From an uncultured bacterium (GTDB taxonomy: Bacteria; Patescibacteriota; Dojkabacteria; CALFHW01): a stretch of DNA of 10,676 nucleotides. The notes beneath the pieces are model-generated. The model ran no database searches, had not been told where the DNA came from, and saw only the letters and a list, made by a program, of their open reading frames with translations. This document shows, one piece after another, positions 1 through 8,083 of this stretch (positions are counted from its first letter, which is position 1; every line of letters starts with the position of its first letter). The DNA lies in NCBI GenBank assembly GCA_937876695.1, contig CALFHW010000084.1:1-10676 (forward strand), given 5' to 3'. The position numbers were made by a program, and so were the translations under genes.

Positions 1-2
1 TA

Positions 3-407
3 ATCATGCTCACACCTAGTTTCAACCCTTTGATACAAGAGGGGATTGGGAGCTTTGCCGGGGTCGCCAAATCTGACTCTTTGAAGCTGCGAGCTGGAAA
101 AATCGTCGACAGTCAGAGTGAAGGGAAGGTAGTCCTGCAAAGGGTATATCACGAGTACAGCATTACTGTTAGTACTGCACCTGAAAAGGTTGCGCCGGTA
201 ATGCGAGAGGCGAGAGCAGAAGTAGCGGTTACCAAGCAACCGTTGCAGGTCACTCAAACAGTAAGTCAGAACCCAGGAAGAATACGGGGGAAAAAACGAC
301 AGCCAAACAACCATTCAACTCCAAAGGATGTAATTACATCAACAAAATCTATTGCTGTAAAAAAAACAGAGTATATTCCACTAGCACCTGCCAAATCAAA
401 TGATTGA
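3..407 (+). CDS. Hypothetical basic protein, possibly 5'-truncated by window edge
   Basis: I do not recognise this protein. From the ATG at 6 it has 133 residues, but the reading frame is open to the left edge of the window, so it may be the C-terminal part of a longer protein; no ribosome binding site can be judged. It is rich in Val, Ser, Thr and Lys, with a strongly basic patch at about residues 92-99 (RIRGKKRQ) and a Thr/Lys/Pro-rich tail of low complexity. There is no signal peptide or membrane segment in the visible part. It lies 69 bp upstream of, and on the same strand as, the response regulator, but an A/T-rich gap with a putative promoter separates them, so co-transcription is uncertain. 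That it is translated is supported only by the length of the open frame and its plausible composition. Confidence 0.5.
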   Translation: MMLTPSFNPLIQEGIGSFAGVAKSDSLKLRAGKIVDSQSEGKVVLQRVYHEYSITVSTAPEKVAPVMREARAEVAVTKQPLQVTQTVSQNPGRIRGKKRQPNNHSTPKDVITSTKSIAVKKTEYIPLAPAKSND

Positions 408-461
408 GCTCGGCGATTATTTATCAGCTAAATATTATTTCAGAATTCCTTCATTTTGATG

Positions 462-476
462 TGTTAAAGATAGATT
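462..476 (+). promoter_or_regulatory. Putative extended -10 promoter of the response regulator gene
   Basis: TG at 462-463, one base, then TAAAGA at 465-470, followed by six bases and the ATG at 477. This is the spacing of an extended -10 element whose transcription start would fall on the A of the start codon. The hexamer matches TATAAT at only three positions and no good -35 is seen. The case rests mainly on the same geometry recurring at other gene starts in the window. Confidence 0.35.
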
Positions 477-1172
477 ATGAAAGAAATTTTTATCGCCGAA
501 GATCACGAATTAACTGCGGATTCACTTATTAGAGTACTCGGTAGCCTAGGCTATAGGGTTACCCACCGAGCAGATGGATTAGAGGCATTGAAGCACATTC
601 GGCTGCGTAGAAACCAGATAGATTTGGCTATTTTAGACATTGGTTTGCCGGGTATTGATGGGATAACCTTATGTAAAATGATTCGGGCAGAGAAGATCGA
701 CTTTCCTATTCTGATGCTGACTAGTCTAGATAATACCGAGAGTGTAGTTAATGCCTTAGGTAAAGGTGCAGATGACTACCTAACTAAGCCCTTTATCACT
801 GCTGAGCTGCACGCGCGTATTAGGTCTTTGCTACGCAGACCGGTGACAATTGAGAGCTACTCATGGCAAGCAGGCCCATTAAGGGTAGATAGCCGAACTC
901 GGGAAGCAGTTTTAGAAGGCAGGCTGCTGCCACTGCGTAAAAAGGAATTCGATATTCTATTTTACTTAGTCAAGAATTCCGGTCAGACATTGAGTAGGGA
1001 CCAAATCATTGCTAGCGCTTGGGGGGTAGGTGACGCACCCAATGAAAATGTCATCGATGTCTATATCAAGCAGTTGCGAAACCTGCTTGGGTCGAGAAGG
1101 GACATGATCAAAACCGTACATGGAGTGGGTTACAAGCTGCAACCGTTGGAAATAGAAACAGCGAATAACTAA
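477..1172 (+). CDS. OmpR/PhoB-family response regulator
   Basis: Two-component response regulator that, when phosphorylated, should bind DNA and control transcription in the cytoplasm. The receiver domain covers about residues 1-120. It has the acidic pair E8/D9, the phospho-acceptor D54 (AILDIGLPG), T82 and the invariant K104 in YLTKPF. A winged-helix Trans_reg_C domain follows (about 128-225), recognisable by LPLRKKEFDIL, a recognition-helix region NVIDVYIKQLRNLLG and the terminal hairpin IKTVHGVGYKL. At 231 aa it has the normal length for the family, and all key receiver residues are present, so it should be phosphorylatable. Its likely partner kinase is encoded convergently just 6 bp downstream. 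There is no Shine-Dalgarno before the ATG. The target genes cannot be told from the sequence. Confidence 0.95.
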   Translation: MKEIFIAEDHELTADSLIRVLGSLGYRVTHRADGLEALKHIRLRRNQIDLAILDIGLPGIDGITLCKMIRAEKIDFPILMLTSLDNTESVVNALGKGADDYLTKPFITAELHARIRSLLRRPVTIESYSWQAGPLRVDSRTREAVLEGRLLPLRKKEFDILFYLVKNSGQTLSRDQIIASAWGVGDAPNENVIDVYIKQLRNLLGSRRDMIKTVHGVGYKLQPLEIETANN

Positions 1173-1178
1173 CGTGGG

Positions 1179-1886
1179 CTATTTAGGCAGGTTTAATATA
1201 ACCTTTACGCCTTTCTCTGCAGTAACAAAACTGACACTGCCACTAAATTCTTGGCTGATTATCTCTTTGACAACTTTCAGCCCATCACCGTGATTACCAT
1301 ATGCCTTGGTGGTAAAGCCGGAGTCCATGAGGGTATCTGCCTGCTGCAGTTCGCCAGATTCTGGGTCCAAGTGCGTTAGGTCTCTATCTTCTATCCTGTT
1401 TTGTCTAACAATCCCGCCCGCCTCATCTTCTATACTCAGCTGTATGGCGCCATCTTTCTCCCGTGCTATCACATAAATTGTCCCTCTTTTGCCCGAATGA
1501 TTGCGGCGATGCGCCTCAATGCTATTGAGTAGCAGGTTCGTCAATACACGTTGAAAGGCAAACCTATTGCCTTGGAGGGCCGCTGGGCGGCCGCTATAGA
1601 GCACCTTCAATCTCGCTAGTTGCAACTGATAAGCGTGCAGCTTAGTAACCTGTTTAAACACATCTATAGGGTCAAAAAAATTGCCCGCAGGCAACTGGAA
1701 CTCCGTTTTCAGGCGCACATAAGAATTTCTTAGCAGCCCCACTGCATTCTCAAGGCAAGCAATACTCGTGGCCACTCGCTCACTGGGATTACTTCTAGCC
1801 TCCTCTCTTAAGTTCAGCTCTAAAGCTAGTAGATAGTTCGCCAAATCGTGTACCACTCCTCTAGCAGAGACCTCGCCGCTCAACAT
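1179..1886 (-). CDS. Soluble sensor-less histidine kinase (HATPase_c)
   Basis: Cytoplasmic histidine kinase, probably the partner of the adjacent response regulator. The H-box is VVHDLANYLL with the phospho-accepting H13 only thirteen residues from the N-terminus. A helical dimerisation region follows, then a GHKL ATPase domain: N-box NLLLNSIEA (N121), G1 box DEAGG (154-158), an F-box-like SGFTTK (189-194) and G2 box GNHGDGL (197-203). No membrane segment, PAS, GAF or HAMP domain is present. An in-frame TAA at 1929-1931 and no other start codon before 1886 show that the protein cannot extend to include a sensor. At 235 aa it is much shorter than typical kinases. It may sense through a partner or an unseen ligand, or act as a phosphatase. 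Its gene converges on the regulator gene. Confidence 0.9.
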   Translation of the reverse strand: MLSGEVSARGVVHDLANYLLALELNLREEARSNPSERVATSIACLENAVGLLRNSYVRLKTEFQLPAGNFFDPIDVFKQVTKLHAYQLQLARLKVLYSGRPAALQGNRFAFQRVLTNLLLNSIEAHRRNHSGKRGTIYVIAREKDGAIQLSIEDEAGGIVRQNRIEDRDLTHLDPESGELQQADTLMDSGFTTKAYGNHGDGLKVVKEIISQEFSGSVSFVTAEKGVKVILNLPK

Positions 1887-1927
1887 AATCCTGATATATA
1901 CAACTTTATATACTGTACGTTGCAGAG

Positions 1928-1955
1928 ATTATATCATATACCGGCCTATGTCCAA
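1928..1955 (-). promoter_or_regulatory. Putative sigma-70 promoter of the histidine kinase gene
   Basis: On the minus strand, TTGGAC (1955-1950) and TATAAT (1933-1928) are separated by 16 bp. This matches the bacterial consensus at four of six and six of six positions. It would give a transcript starting near 1921 with a leader of about 35 nt. It lies in the 111-bp gap after ftsK, so the kinase can be transcribed independently of ftsK. A second, TA-rich candidate (TATATAT at 1894-1900) lies closer to the ATG. Confidence 0.55.
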
Positions 1956-1997
1956 AGCCTGCTTAAATGAATATTAGTTATAGCTACTAGATATGCG

Positions 1998-4280
1998 TCA
2001 TTCTCCTCGCAGCTGCTGCAAGAAGGCTTCCGCGTCTGTGATCATCACTTCGCGAGGCTTAGAACCGTTGGGTGGACCCACAATCCCCATTTCCTCCATC
2101 TCGTCGATTAGCTTAGCAGCCCGGTTATAACCTAGTGAAAGTCTGCGTTGAATCATGGAAGCGCTGCCCTTTTGTGTGGTGACGATCACGCGTACTGCGT
2201 CCGCAAACATATCGTCACCCGAGAGATTCACCCCGCCTGCGCCGGTAGCATTGGGGTCTTCCTTCTCCGCAGTTACATCCTCTATATAGTATGTTTGGCC
2301 GCCAGCTTGCTCCTTGATATAACCGACCACCCGCTGCACCTCTTCTTGTTTCACAAACACTCCCTGAACTCTAAAAGGCTTATTCTTATCTGGCTCCTTA
2401 AATAGCAAGTCTCCTTTACCCAATAGTGCCTCAGCTCCCTGAGTATCGATGATAACCCTAGAGTCTACGCCTGTAGTCACACTCATACCGATACGGCCGG
2501 GGATGTTTGCCTTAATAATTCCAGTGATGACATTGACTGAAGGCCTTTGAGTAGCCAGGATCAAATGAATACCTGTAGCTCTAGCTTTCTGGGCTAAGCG
2601 CACAATATTCGTCTCGATATCTACCTTACCTGCGGTAAGCATCATGTCAGCTAGCTCGTCGATCACTATGACAATATATGGTAGGGCGGCGTAACCCTGT
2701 GCTTGGTTATACCCCTCAATATTGCGCACCTTACTTTCTCGAAAAATAGTATAACGCTTCTCCATCTCTGCTACCGCCCATCTTAAGGCGTTCAACACCT
2801 TAGCCATATCGACTATCACGGGAGAAATCAAATGAGGTATGTCGTTGAAGTCTGATAGCTCCACCTGCTTGGGGTCCACCATGATAAATTTCACCTCATC
2901 GGGAGTTAACTTCATGAGCAGACTCAAGATAAACGACACCGTCAGCACCGATTTACCCGAGCCAGTAGCGCCAGCTATGAGCAAATGTGGCATTTTCTGA
3001 ATGTCACCAACTACTACATTACCTGCAATTCCCTTGCCCACAGAAACCGGCAAGATGTTTTTTGGATTGGCCATAACCGGATCCTGCATAATTTCGCGGA
3101 AGAAAACCGGCGTACGCACGCTATTGGGAATCTCGATACCCACATAGGAAGTGCCTGGAATTGGGACTTCAATACGTACCGAGTTAGCAGAAGTTGCGAG
3201 CGCCAAGGCCAAGTCATTGCGCAAATTGGCGATCTTGGAAACCTTAATACCCAGGGCAATATCCAAAGCATACTGCGTCACACTGGGACCGACCATGACA
3301 TTGACTACCTTCGACTCGATACCGAAACTCTTGAGTGTCTGCTCGATGATGAGGCTGTTGCTCTCTACGTCTTCTTTGGGTTTCTCAATAGGAGGTACTT
3401 TATCTAACAGATCAAGTGGAGGCAGTTGCCATTTGGGAAACTTCAAGCCTTCTGCATGTATATCTGCAGCTTGCGTGGCTGGCAAACCAGATTGGGTAGA
3501 CATAGCTGGCTGGATGGATACACCTTGGGTAGCGGTCGTAACCGGGCTACTCCCAGCGTGATTGGTGCTAGCCATGTTTCCTGCGCCCGCAAACCCTGGG
3601 TTACCTGCCTTTAGAGGCTGACCATTTGCACCTACATTTTTACCTGAGCGAAAATCGCTAAACATCGCTGGCATTGTATTTACAGCCACTTCGGGCTGCT
3701 GCTGTAGCTGCGCTGATTGTGGGTCAACCTGGGGCCTGGCAAAAATTCCCGCCAACATGTCGGTGACTGCCTTAAAGACAGCCGAGAAAAACTCGGCGAT
3801 GCTTTGGTTGAAAGTGGATGGTAGCAAGATAATCATACCGATCACTGCTGCAATACCAGTTAGATCTAGCAAGAAATTATTTGCTGAGAAATTGGCTAAC
3901 TCATAACCAAATACTCCTCCCATTCCACCTGCGTAGCTTATTTCTCTTAGCCTTATGGGCGCTGCCATTGCCGATAAGAAAATTGCGAATAGTCCGGTTA
4001 TTAAGAATTGAGAAATTAACGATTTGTTGCTGCTCAGCGCATACTTCGCCCCAAAGAGCCTGAGCGATAGGTTCAATAAGAAGACCGACAAGAAAAATGT
4101 GGCATCCCCAAACAGAAGTTTGATAAATCCCAGGAAATTATCGGTATCAGAAATGATGTATGAGAATAGCCCTAAAACACTTACTGCAAAAGCCACTACC
4201 GCGATCAGAAATCGTGTTTCTTTACTATCATATGTAAGTTGCTTGGCCTTCTTCGGCCGTCCCTTTTTTCTACGGGCCAT
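1998..4280 (-). CDS. ftsK: DNA translocase FtsK/SpoIIIE
   Basis: Membrane-anchored hexameric ATPase that pumps DNA at the division septum to complete chromosome segregation and dimer resolution. A basic N-terminus (MARRKKGRPKK) precedes four hydrophobic segments at about residues 24-45, 58-76, 90-107 and 138-153. A Gln/Pro/Gly/Asn-rich low-complexity linker runs over about 182-300. The motor follows, with an alpha domain from about 300, Walker A GATGSGKS (437-444), Walker B IVIVIDELADMM (536-547) and the family signature LATQRPSVNVITG (575-587). The C-terminal gamma winged helix, which reads KOPS-type sites, covers about 692-755 (QRRLSLGYNRAAKLIDEMEE, GSKPREVMI). All catalytic motifs are intact. 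The linker is short, typical of FtsK proteins under 800 aa. The gene follows dnaG on the same strand after 55 bp; a -10-like element directly before the ATG suggests it also has its own promoter. Confidence 0.97.
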   Translation of the reverse strand: MARRKKGRPKKAKQLTYDSKETRFLIAVVAFAVSVLGLFSYIISDTDNFLGFIKLLFGDATFFLSVFLLNLSLRLFGAKYALSSNKSLISQFLITGLFAIFLSAMAAPIRLREISYAGGMGGVFGYELANFSANNFLLDLTGIAAVIGMIILLPSTFNQSIAEFFSAVFKAVTDMLAGIFARPQVDPQSAQLQQQPEVAVNTMPAMFSDFRSGKNVGANGQPLKAGNPGFAGAGNMASTNHAGSSPVTTATQGVSIQPAMSTQSGLPATQAADIHAEGLKFPKWQLPPLDLLDKVPPIEKPKEDVESNSLIIEQTLKSFGIESKVVNVMVGPSVTQYALDIALGIKVSKIANLRNDLALALATSANSVRIEVPIPGTSYVGIEIPNSVRTPVFFREIMQDPVMANPKNILPVSVGKGIAGNVVVGDIQKMPHLLIAGATGSGKSVLTVSFILSLLMKLTPDEVKFIMVDPKQVELSDFNDIPHLISPVIVDMAKVLNALRWAVAEMEKRYTIFRESKVRNIEGYNQAQGYAALPYIVIVIDELADMMLTAGKVDIETNIVRLAQKARATGIHLILATQRPSVNVITGIIKANIPGRIGMSVTTGVDSRVIIDTQGAEALLGKGDLLFKEPDKNKPFRVQGVFVKQEEVQRVVGYIKEQAGGQTYYIEDVTAEKEDPNATGAGGVNLSGDDMFADAVRVIVTTQKGSASMIQRRLSLGYNRAAKLIDEMEEMGIVGPPNGSKPREVMITDAEAFLQQLRGE

Positions 4281-4285
4281 ACTCT

Positions 4286-4294
4286 ATCTTAGCA
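4286..4294 (-). promoter_or_regulatory. Putative extended -10 element of ftsK
   Basis: On the minus strand, TGC followed by TAAGAT (4291-4286) ends five bases before the ftsK ATG. A weak -35-like CTGAAA lies 18 bp further upstream (4315-4310). If used, the transcript would begin at or within a base or two of the start codon, leaving no room for a Shine-Dalgarno; none is seen in any case. The bases around it closely resemble those before the response regulator ATG (AAGATAGAGT versus AAGATAGATT). Confidence 0.4.
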
Positions 4295-4335
4295 CCTTCT
4301 GAGGATAGTTTTCAGAGTTGGTTTCTAGGTTGGTT

Positions 4336-6159
4336 TTATACCAGTTTCTCGGTAGCCCTGATCATTTGGGTATAACTTGTGAGTTGCGCCAAATCGCCTT
4401 TACTGCGGACATACCTTAGGTACTGCTTTAAGCGTTTCAATACATATGTAACTAGCATTCGCCGTAGCGCGCTAGCTGCTTCAGCTACAGTAAGATCGAC
4501 CTTCCCACCTTGAGAGATAATCTCGGCGAGTAGGGATTGCGACTGGCTATCTGGTAATGCAGTGACCTCATTAAAACCTAACGCCAGATCTAAAAGCTCG
4601 ACTTCGCCACTAGCCAGCTTATCTGCATAAATTCCTCTGAACTCCTGTTTTTGCTGCGCCAATATATCTCTAAAAGGGTAGAGGTAATTTAGTAAGGTGC
4701 GCAGCGAGGCGTTCACTAAGGACTTGGAAACGTTTTCCGCCGGGGTAATTAGGTCATCTGATGTATCATTCTCTGGCTTTACCCCAACAGTCGTAGTTTC
4801 AGGCTGTGTTGCCGGCGCCTTATTAACACTCTTTACTTGCAGCCGTTGCGTTTGTTTTACCTGCTTACTCTCGGTATATATTTTGCTCATTTCAGATGCC
4901 AAAACCTCCAGCCTTATTCCGACCTGCATGGCTAGCTCTGACAGATACTGCTCTTGGACGAGCTTATCGCGTAGTCCGCCAATGAACTCCAGGCACAGTC
5001 TGGTATATGCCGACTTTTGTAGTTCCTTACTAAGATCATAACTCTTACTTATAACTTGCATTGCGTACTTAGGGATAGGCAGCGCTCCCTCTACCACCCC
5101 TTGCCAACTTTCTGGCTTCCCAACCACCAATTCATCTACGTCTTTATATTCTCCAAGGTCAAGCGCCAGCGCAGTCAGGCCTGCCTCTTCGGCAAGCTCC
5201 AAACTCCTCAAAAGCGCTGCTTGACCTGCTTTGTCAGCGTCGAAGCAGAACAAGACCTCTTTGGCATATCTTTTCAGCAGTTTTAGCTGGTCGGCTGTCA
5301 AAGCAGTCCCTAGTGGGCAGACAATGTAGCCCACTCCGACCTTGGCAGATGAGACGATGTCTAGATTGCCCTCTACAACGATCACCTTTTTTGACTCACG
5401 AATAGCTGATTTAGCTTGAAATAGGCCATATAGCTCTCTGCGCTTCTGATAGAGAGGTGTTTCCGGGCTATTTAGATATTTGGGACCCTTATCTTCAGCA
5501 GAAATAGCCCGGCCACTGAAGGCGATCACTTCCCCTTTGACACTGTAAATTGGATGCATCAACCTATGCCTAAATTTGTCATAAATCCGGCCATTTTTCT
5601 CTACTAATAACCCGAAACTGATCAGTTCTTGTCTGTTAAAACCTTTTTTCAGTAGAAATGACTCCAAATTATGATAACCCTGGGGTGCGTATCCGAGCTT
5701 GTACTGGGAAATCACTTCTAGAGTGAGCTTTCTTTTCTCCACAGCATAAGTGAGGCCCGGCTTTCCGCCGGCATGCTTGGTTAGTAGATAGTGATAGTAC
5801 TCAGCTGCTAAGTTATGTGCCTTAGTGGCGCGTACTCGATAAGCCTTGTTCTCTTGATCCTTAGGTGATGAGAAACTTTCTAACTCGACGCCGGCTTTGT
5901 CGGCGGCAATTTGCAGAGCCTCCCTAAAATCAAGTCCCTCAATCTTCTGGATGAAACTAATCACATCGCCCCCTTCGCCACAACCAAAACACTTGTAAAT
6001 ACCTAATTCAGGATTTACCGAAAACGACGGCGACTTCTCGCCATGGAAAGGACAGAGCCCAAAGTGGTTGCGGCCCGCAGGTTTCAAGCTCGGTACATAG
6101 GACTGCACCAAGCTGATAATATCCAGACGTGATTTGATATCTTCAATTTGGGAGTTCAT
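4336..6159 (-). CDS. dnaG: DNA primase DnaG
   Basis: Synthesises RNA primers for the replication fork, working with the replicative helicase. The N-terminal CHC2 zinc-binding domain has ligands C36, H39, C57 and C60 (LCPFHGEKSPSF, YKCFGCGEGGD). The catalytic core follows, with DKFRHRLMHPI (194-204), AFSGR (213-217) and KYLNSPETPLYQKRRELYG (227-245). The TOPRIM motif has VVEGNLD (261-267, catalytic E263) and FCFDADKAG (305-313, metal-binding D307 and D309). A low-complexity Thr/Pro/Lys linker (about 430-480) leads to a helical C-terminal region in the place of the helicase-binding domain. I cannot recognise that region by sequence. The length of 607 aa is normal. The EGNLD variant replaces the commoner EGYMD but keeps the acidic residues. 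The gene is divergent from argS and upstream of ftsK. Confidence 0.97.
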   Translation of the reverse strand: MNSQIEDIKSRLDIISLVQSYVPSLKPAGRNHFGLCPFHGEKSPSFSVNPELGIYKCFGCGEGGDVISFIQKIEGLDFREALQIAADKAGVELESFSSPKDQENKAYRVRATKAHNLAAEYYHYLLTKHAGGKPGLTYAVEKRKLTLEVISQYKLGYAPQGYHNLESFLLKKGFNRQELISFGLLVEKNGRIYDKFRHRLMHPIYSVKGEVIAFSGRAISAEDKGPKYLNSPETPLYQKRRELYGLFQAKSAIRESKKVIVVEGNLDIVSSAKVGVGYIVCPLGTALTADQLKLLKRYAKEVLFCFDADKAGQAALLRSLELAEEAGLTALALDLGEYKDVDELVVGKPESWQGVVEGALPIPKYAMQVISKSYDLSKELQKSAYTRLCLEFIGGLRDKLVQEQYLSELAMQVGIRLEVLASEMSKIYTESKQVKQTQRLQVKSVNKAPATQPETTTVGVKPENDTSDDLITPAENVSKSLVNASLRTLLNYLYPFRDILAQQKQEFRGIYADKLASGEVELLDLALGFNEVTALPDSQSQSLLAEIISQGGKVDLTVAEAASALRRMLVTYVLKRLKQYLRYVRSKGDLAQLTSYTQMIRATEKLV

Positions 6160-6164
6160 AGCTG

Positions 6165-6173
6165 ATTATCGCA
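6165..6173 (-). promoter_or_regulatory. Putative extended -10 element of dnaG
   Basis: On the minus strand, TGC followed by GATAAT (6170-6165) ends five bases before the dnaG ATG at 6159. GATAAT matches the -10 consensus at five of six positions and the TG is correctly placed for an extended -10. No -35 is recognisable. Transcription would start at or next to the ATG. It shares the 65-bp divergent gap with the argS promoter. Confidence 0.5.
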
Positions 6174-6210
6174 CAATTCCGAAAATCCTTAGTCTTTGCA
6201 GCACTATTAT

Positions 6211-6218
6211 TGTAAAAT
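6211..6218 (+). promoter_or_regulatory. Putative -10 element of argS
   Basis: TAAAAT at 6213-6218, directly preceded by TG, lies six bases before the argS ATG. This places the expected transcription start exactly on the A at 6225. It matches TATAAT at five of six positions; no convincing -35 is present. No Shine-Dalgarno precedes the ATG. Confidence 0.45.
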
Positions 6219-6224
6219 TCAGTA

Positions 6225-7970
6225 ATGAATACTGTATTGAGCATAAAACAACAACTTGAACAGGCTATCTCTGCTGTCTGTGGTGATTTGGATCTCGACC
6301 TGACAGGGGCAAATATAGCAATTGACAGACCTGCAGACCCAAGTCACGGGGATTGGGCGAGTAATGTAGCTATGGTACTGGCAGGCAAACTCGGCAAGAA
6401 CCCTCGCCAACTGGCTGAGCAAATTGTTGCAAAACTGAATAAGGGGGTTGGCACTGGGCAAGTACCTGCAATTGAATCGGTAGGTGTGGCAGGCCCTGGC
6501 TTTATTAACTTCAAGTTGAAATCGGCCTATTACCAAGAGTTTCTCACTAGTTTTGCTAGCGGACCTGCTTTTATTCCTACAGAGCAGCTCAAAAGAATCA
6601 TGGTGGAATGCGGCGACCCTAATACTCACAAAATGCCGCATATTGGGCATCTATACTCCTATATCATCGGCAACAGTATAAGCAAAATCATGGAGTTTAC
6701 TGGCAATGAAGTCTGTCTGGTCAACTACCAAGGCGATGTAGGCCCGCACGTGGCCAAGTGCATCTATGGTTGGATACAGAAGGGGCGGCCTGACCCAGAA
6801 GATGCCTACGAGCGCGTTAAGCTACTGCAGCAGTGTTACCAAGAGGGCGCGCGACTCTATGAAGAAGACGAAGCTGTGAAAGAAGAGGTCTCCAAGATCA
6901 ACAAAGCCATCTACGATCCAACTTCTGAAGTTCAGGCAGATTGGCAAACTACCAGGCAATGGTCACTGGATTATTATCTGATATTTGAAAAGGAGTTGGG
7001 TATCGACCAGAAATTCCACTATCTCGAGAGTCAGATTTGGCAGAAAGGAATGGAACTAGTGAAGGCAAATACGCGCTCTGAAGCGAATCCAAAGGGAGTT
7101 TTCGTAGAGAGTGACGGGGCCATTATCTTTCCTGGGGAGGATTACGGGCTACACACCAGGGTTTTTATCACTCGGGCTTCGACACCAACCTATGAGTGTA
7201 AGGAGTTAGGTCTAAATACTCGGAAGATGGCCGACTGGCCTTATGATTTGACTATCATCCCCACCGGTGGCGAGCAGATCGGCTATTTCAAAGTCGTGAT
7301 CAAAGCTATCGAGGAGGCAATTCCAGAGCTAAAAGGCAAAATCCAGCACATCGGATTTGGTATGGTAAATCTATCAACCGGCAAAATGTCCTCTCGAACT
7401 GGACAGATACTTTCTGCACCTGACCTGATCGACCTAGTTAAGTCGAGAGTTGCTGAGGTGGTAGCAGATAGGGAAGGGCTTAGCGAGGAACAAAAACTGG
7501 ATATCACACGTAAAGTTGCACTGGCAGCTATCAAATACGCCTTTTTGAAGGGTAATGTCATGCAAAATATGACTTTTGATTTGGAGGAATCTGTCTCTTT
7601 CGAAGGCAATTCCGGGCCGTACCTGCTTTACACTTATGCGCGAATTCAGAGTCTGTTAAAAGAAGGTGAATCGGTCGATACAGCCGCGGATGTGAGTGTA
7701 TTGGACGCTGGCAGCGAGCTTGCAGTCCTTAAGAAACTAGAGAGTTTTCGGGAAAATGTGATCGCAGCTAAGGAAAAACTCGCACCACACATTATCTCTA
7801 CTTATTTATATGAGCTGGCACAGGATTACAATTCTTTCTACAAACAATTAAAAATAAATAGCGCTCCCGACGCACAGAAGAGTGCCCGCCGGCTACTTAG
7901 CCAGCAGGTCGGCCGAATACTTCATACAGGCCTTGCCTTACTCGGTATCGAGACTGTAGAAAAAATGTAG
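6225..7970 (+). CDS. argS: Arginyl-tRNA synthetase
   Basis: Class I aminoacyl-tRNA synthetase that charges tRNA-Arg with arginine using ATP, in the cytoplasm. The N-terminal tRNA-recognition domain (about 1-100) carries PSHGDWASNVAM (39-50). The Rossmann catalytic domain has the HIGH signature HIGH (139-142, in DPNTHKMPHIGHL) and a KMSK-type loop KMSSRTG (387-393, after GFGMVNLSTG). The C-terminal DALR anticodon-binding domain covers about 460-581 and includes GPYLLYTYARIQSLL (464-478). The length of 581 aa is typical. After the HIGH motif the sequence reads LYSY where many family members have LRST or LRN, a divergence I treat as lineage-specific. The ATG at 6225 follows a -10-like element without a leader. 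The gene is divergent from dnaG and convergent with the M20 gene. Confidence 0.97.
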   Translation: MNTVLSIKQQLEQAISAVCGDLDLDLTGANIAIDRPADPSHGDWASNVAMVLAGKLGKNPRQLAEQIVAKLNKGVGTGQVPAIESVGVAGPGFINFKLKSAYYQEFLTSFASGPAFIPTEQLKRIMVECGDPNTHKMPHIGHLYSYIIGNSISKIMEFTGNEVCLVNYQGDVGPHVAKCIYGWIQKGRPDPEDAYERVKLLQQCYQEGARLYEEDEAVKEEVSKINKAIYDPTSEVQADWQTTRQWSLDYYLIFEKELGIDQKFHYLESQIWQKGMELVKANTRSEANPKGVFVESDGAIIFPGEDYGLHTRVFITRASTPTYECKELGLNTRKMADWPYDLTIIPTGGEQIGYFKVVIKAIEEAIPELKGKIQHIGFGMVNLSTGKMSSRTGQILSAPDLIDLVKSRVAEVVADREGLSEEQKLDITRKVALAAIKYAFLKGNVMQNMTFDLEESVSFEGNSGPYLLYTYARIQSLLKEGESVDTAADVSVLDAGSELAVLKKLESFRENVIAAKEKLAPHIISTYLYELAQDYNSFYKQLKINSAPDAQKSARRLLSQQVGRILHTGLALLGIETVEKM

Positions 7971-8083
7971 CATGCCAGAGGTCAAGTCAATAATAATGCA
8001 ATCGACACCATGATGCGCTGATTGTTTCAGGGCCAGGCGTTTTCTCAAGAAACATGATATCGATTACACCTAATCAAAAGTAA
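7971..8083. other. Convergent intergenic gap between argS and the M20 gene
   Basis: This 113-bp gap should contain transcription ends for both flanking genes. The best hairpin I can find is GCAATC (7998-8003) with GATTGT (8020-8025), a six-pair stem including one G-T pair and a 16-nt loop, followed by a few T. It is too weak to call an intrinsic terminator. A short TTTC/GAAA pairing near 8041-8052 is weaker still. No gene or RNA is recognisable here. Confidence 0.3.

Noticed and set aside
1887..1893. AGGA-like Shine-Dalgarno before the histidine kinase ATG
   Set aside because: AGG is only three bases from the ATG, too close for normal ribosome binding. I do not use it to decide the start; the lack of any other start codon after the in-frame stop does that.
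3151..3561. 136-codon plus-strand open frame, with overlapping ones nearby (2985-3407, 3426-3614)
   Set aside because: All sit opposite ftsK, whose reading frame carries intact motifs. Their products are of random character.
4298..4336. Hairpin TCTGA/TCAGA (4298-4302 with 4312-4316) and a direct repeat of GTTGGTTT (4317-4324, 4329-4336) in the dnaG-ftsK gap
   Set aside because: The stem is only five pairs with a nine-base loop and no following U-run on the minus strand, so it is not a terminator. The direct repeat is too short and only two copies long to mean much.
6219..6650. 143-codon open frame on the minus strand inside the start of argS
   Set aside because: It lies wholly opposite a well-supported argS, its product has no recognisable motif, and it would also cover the argS start region. 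It is a frame shadow.
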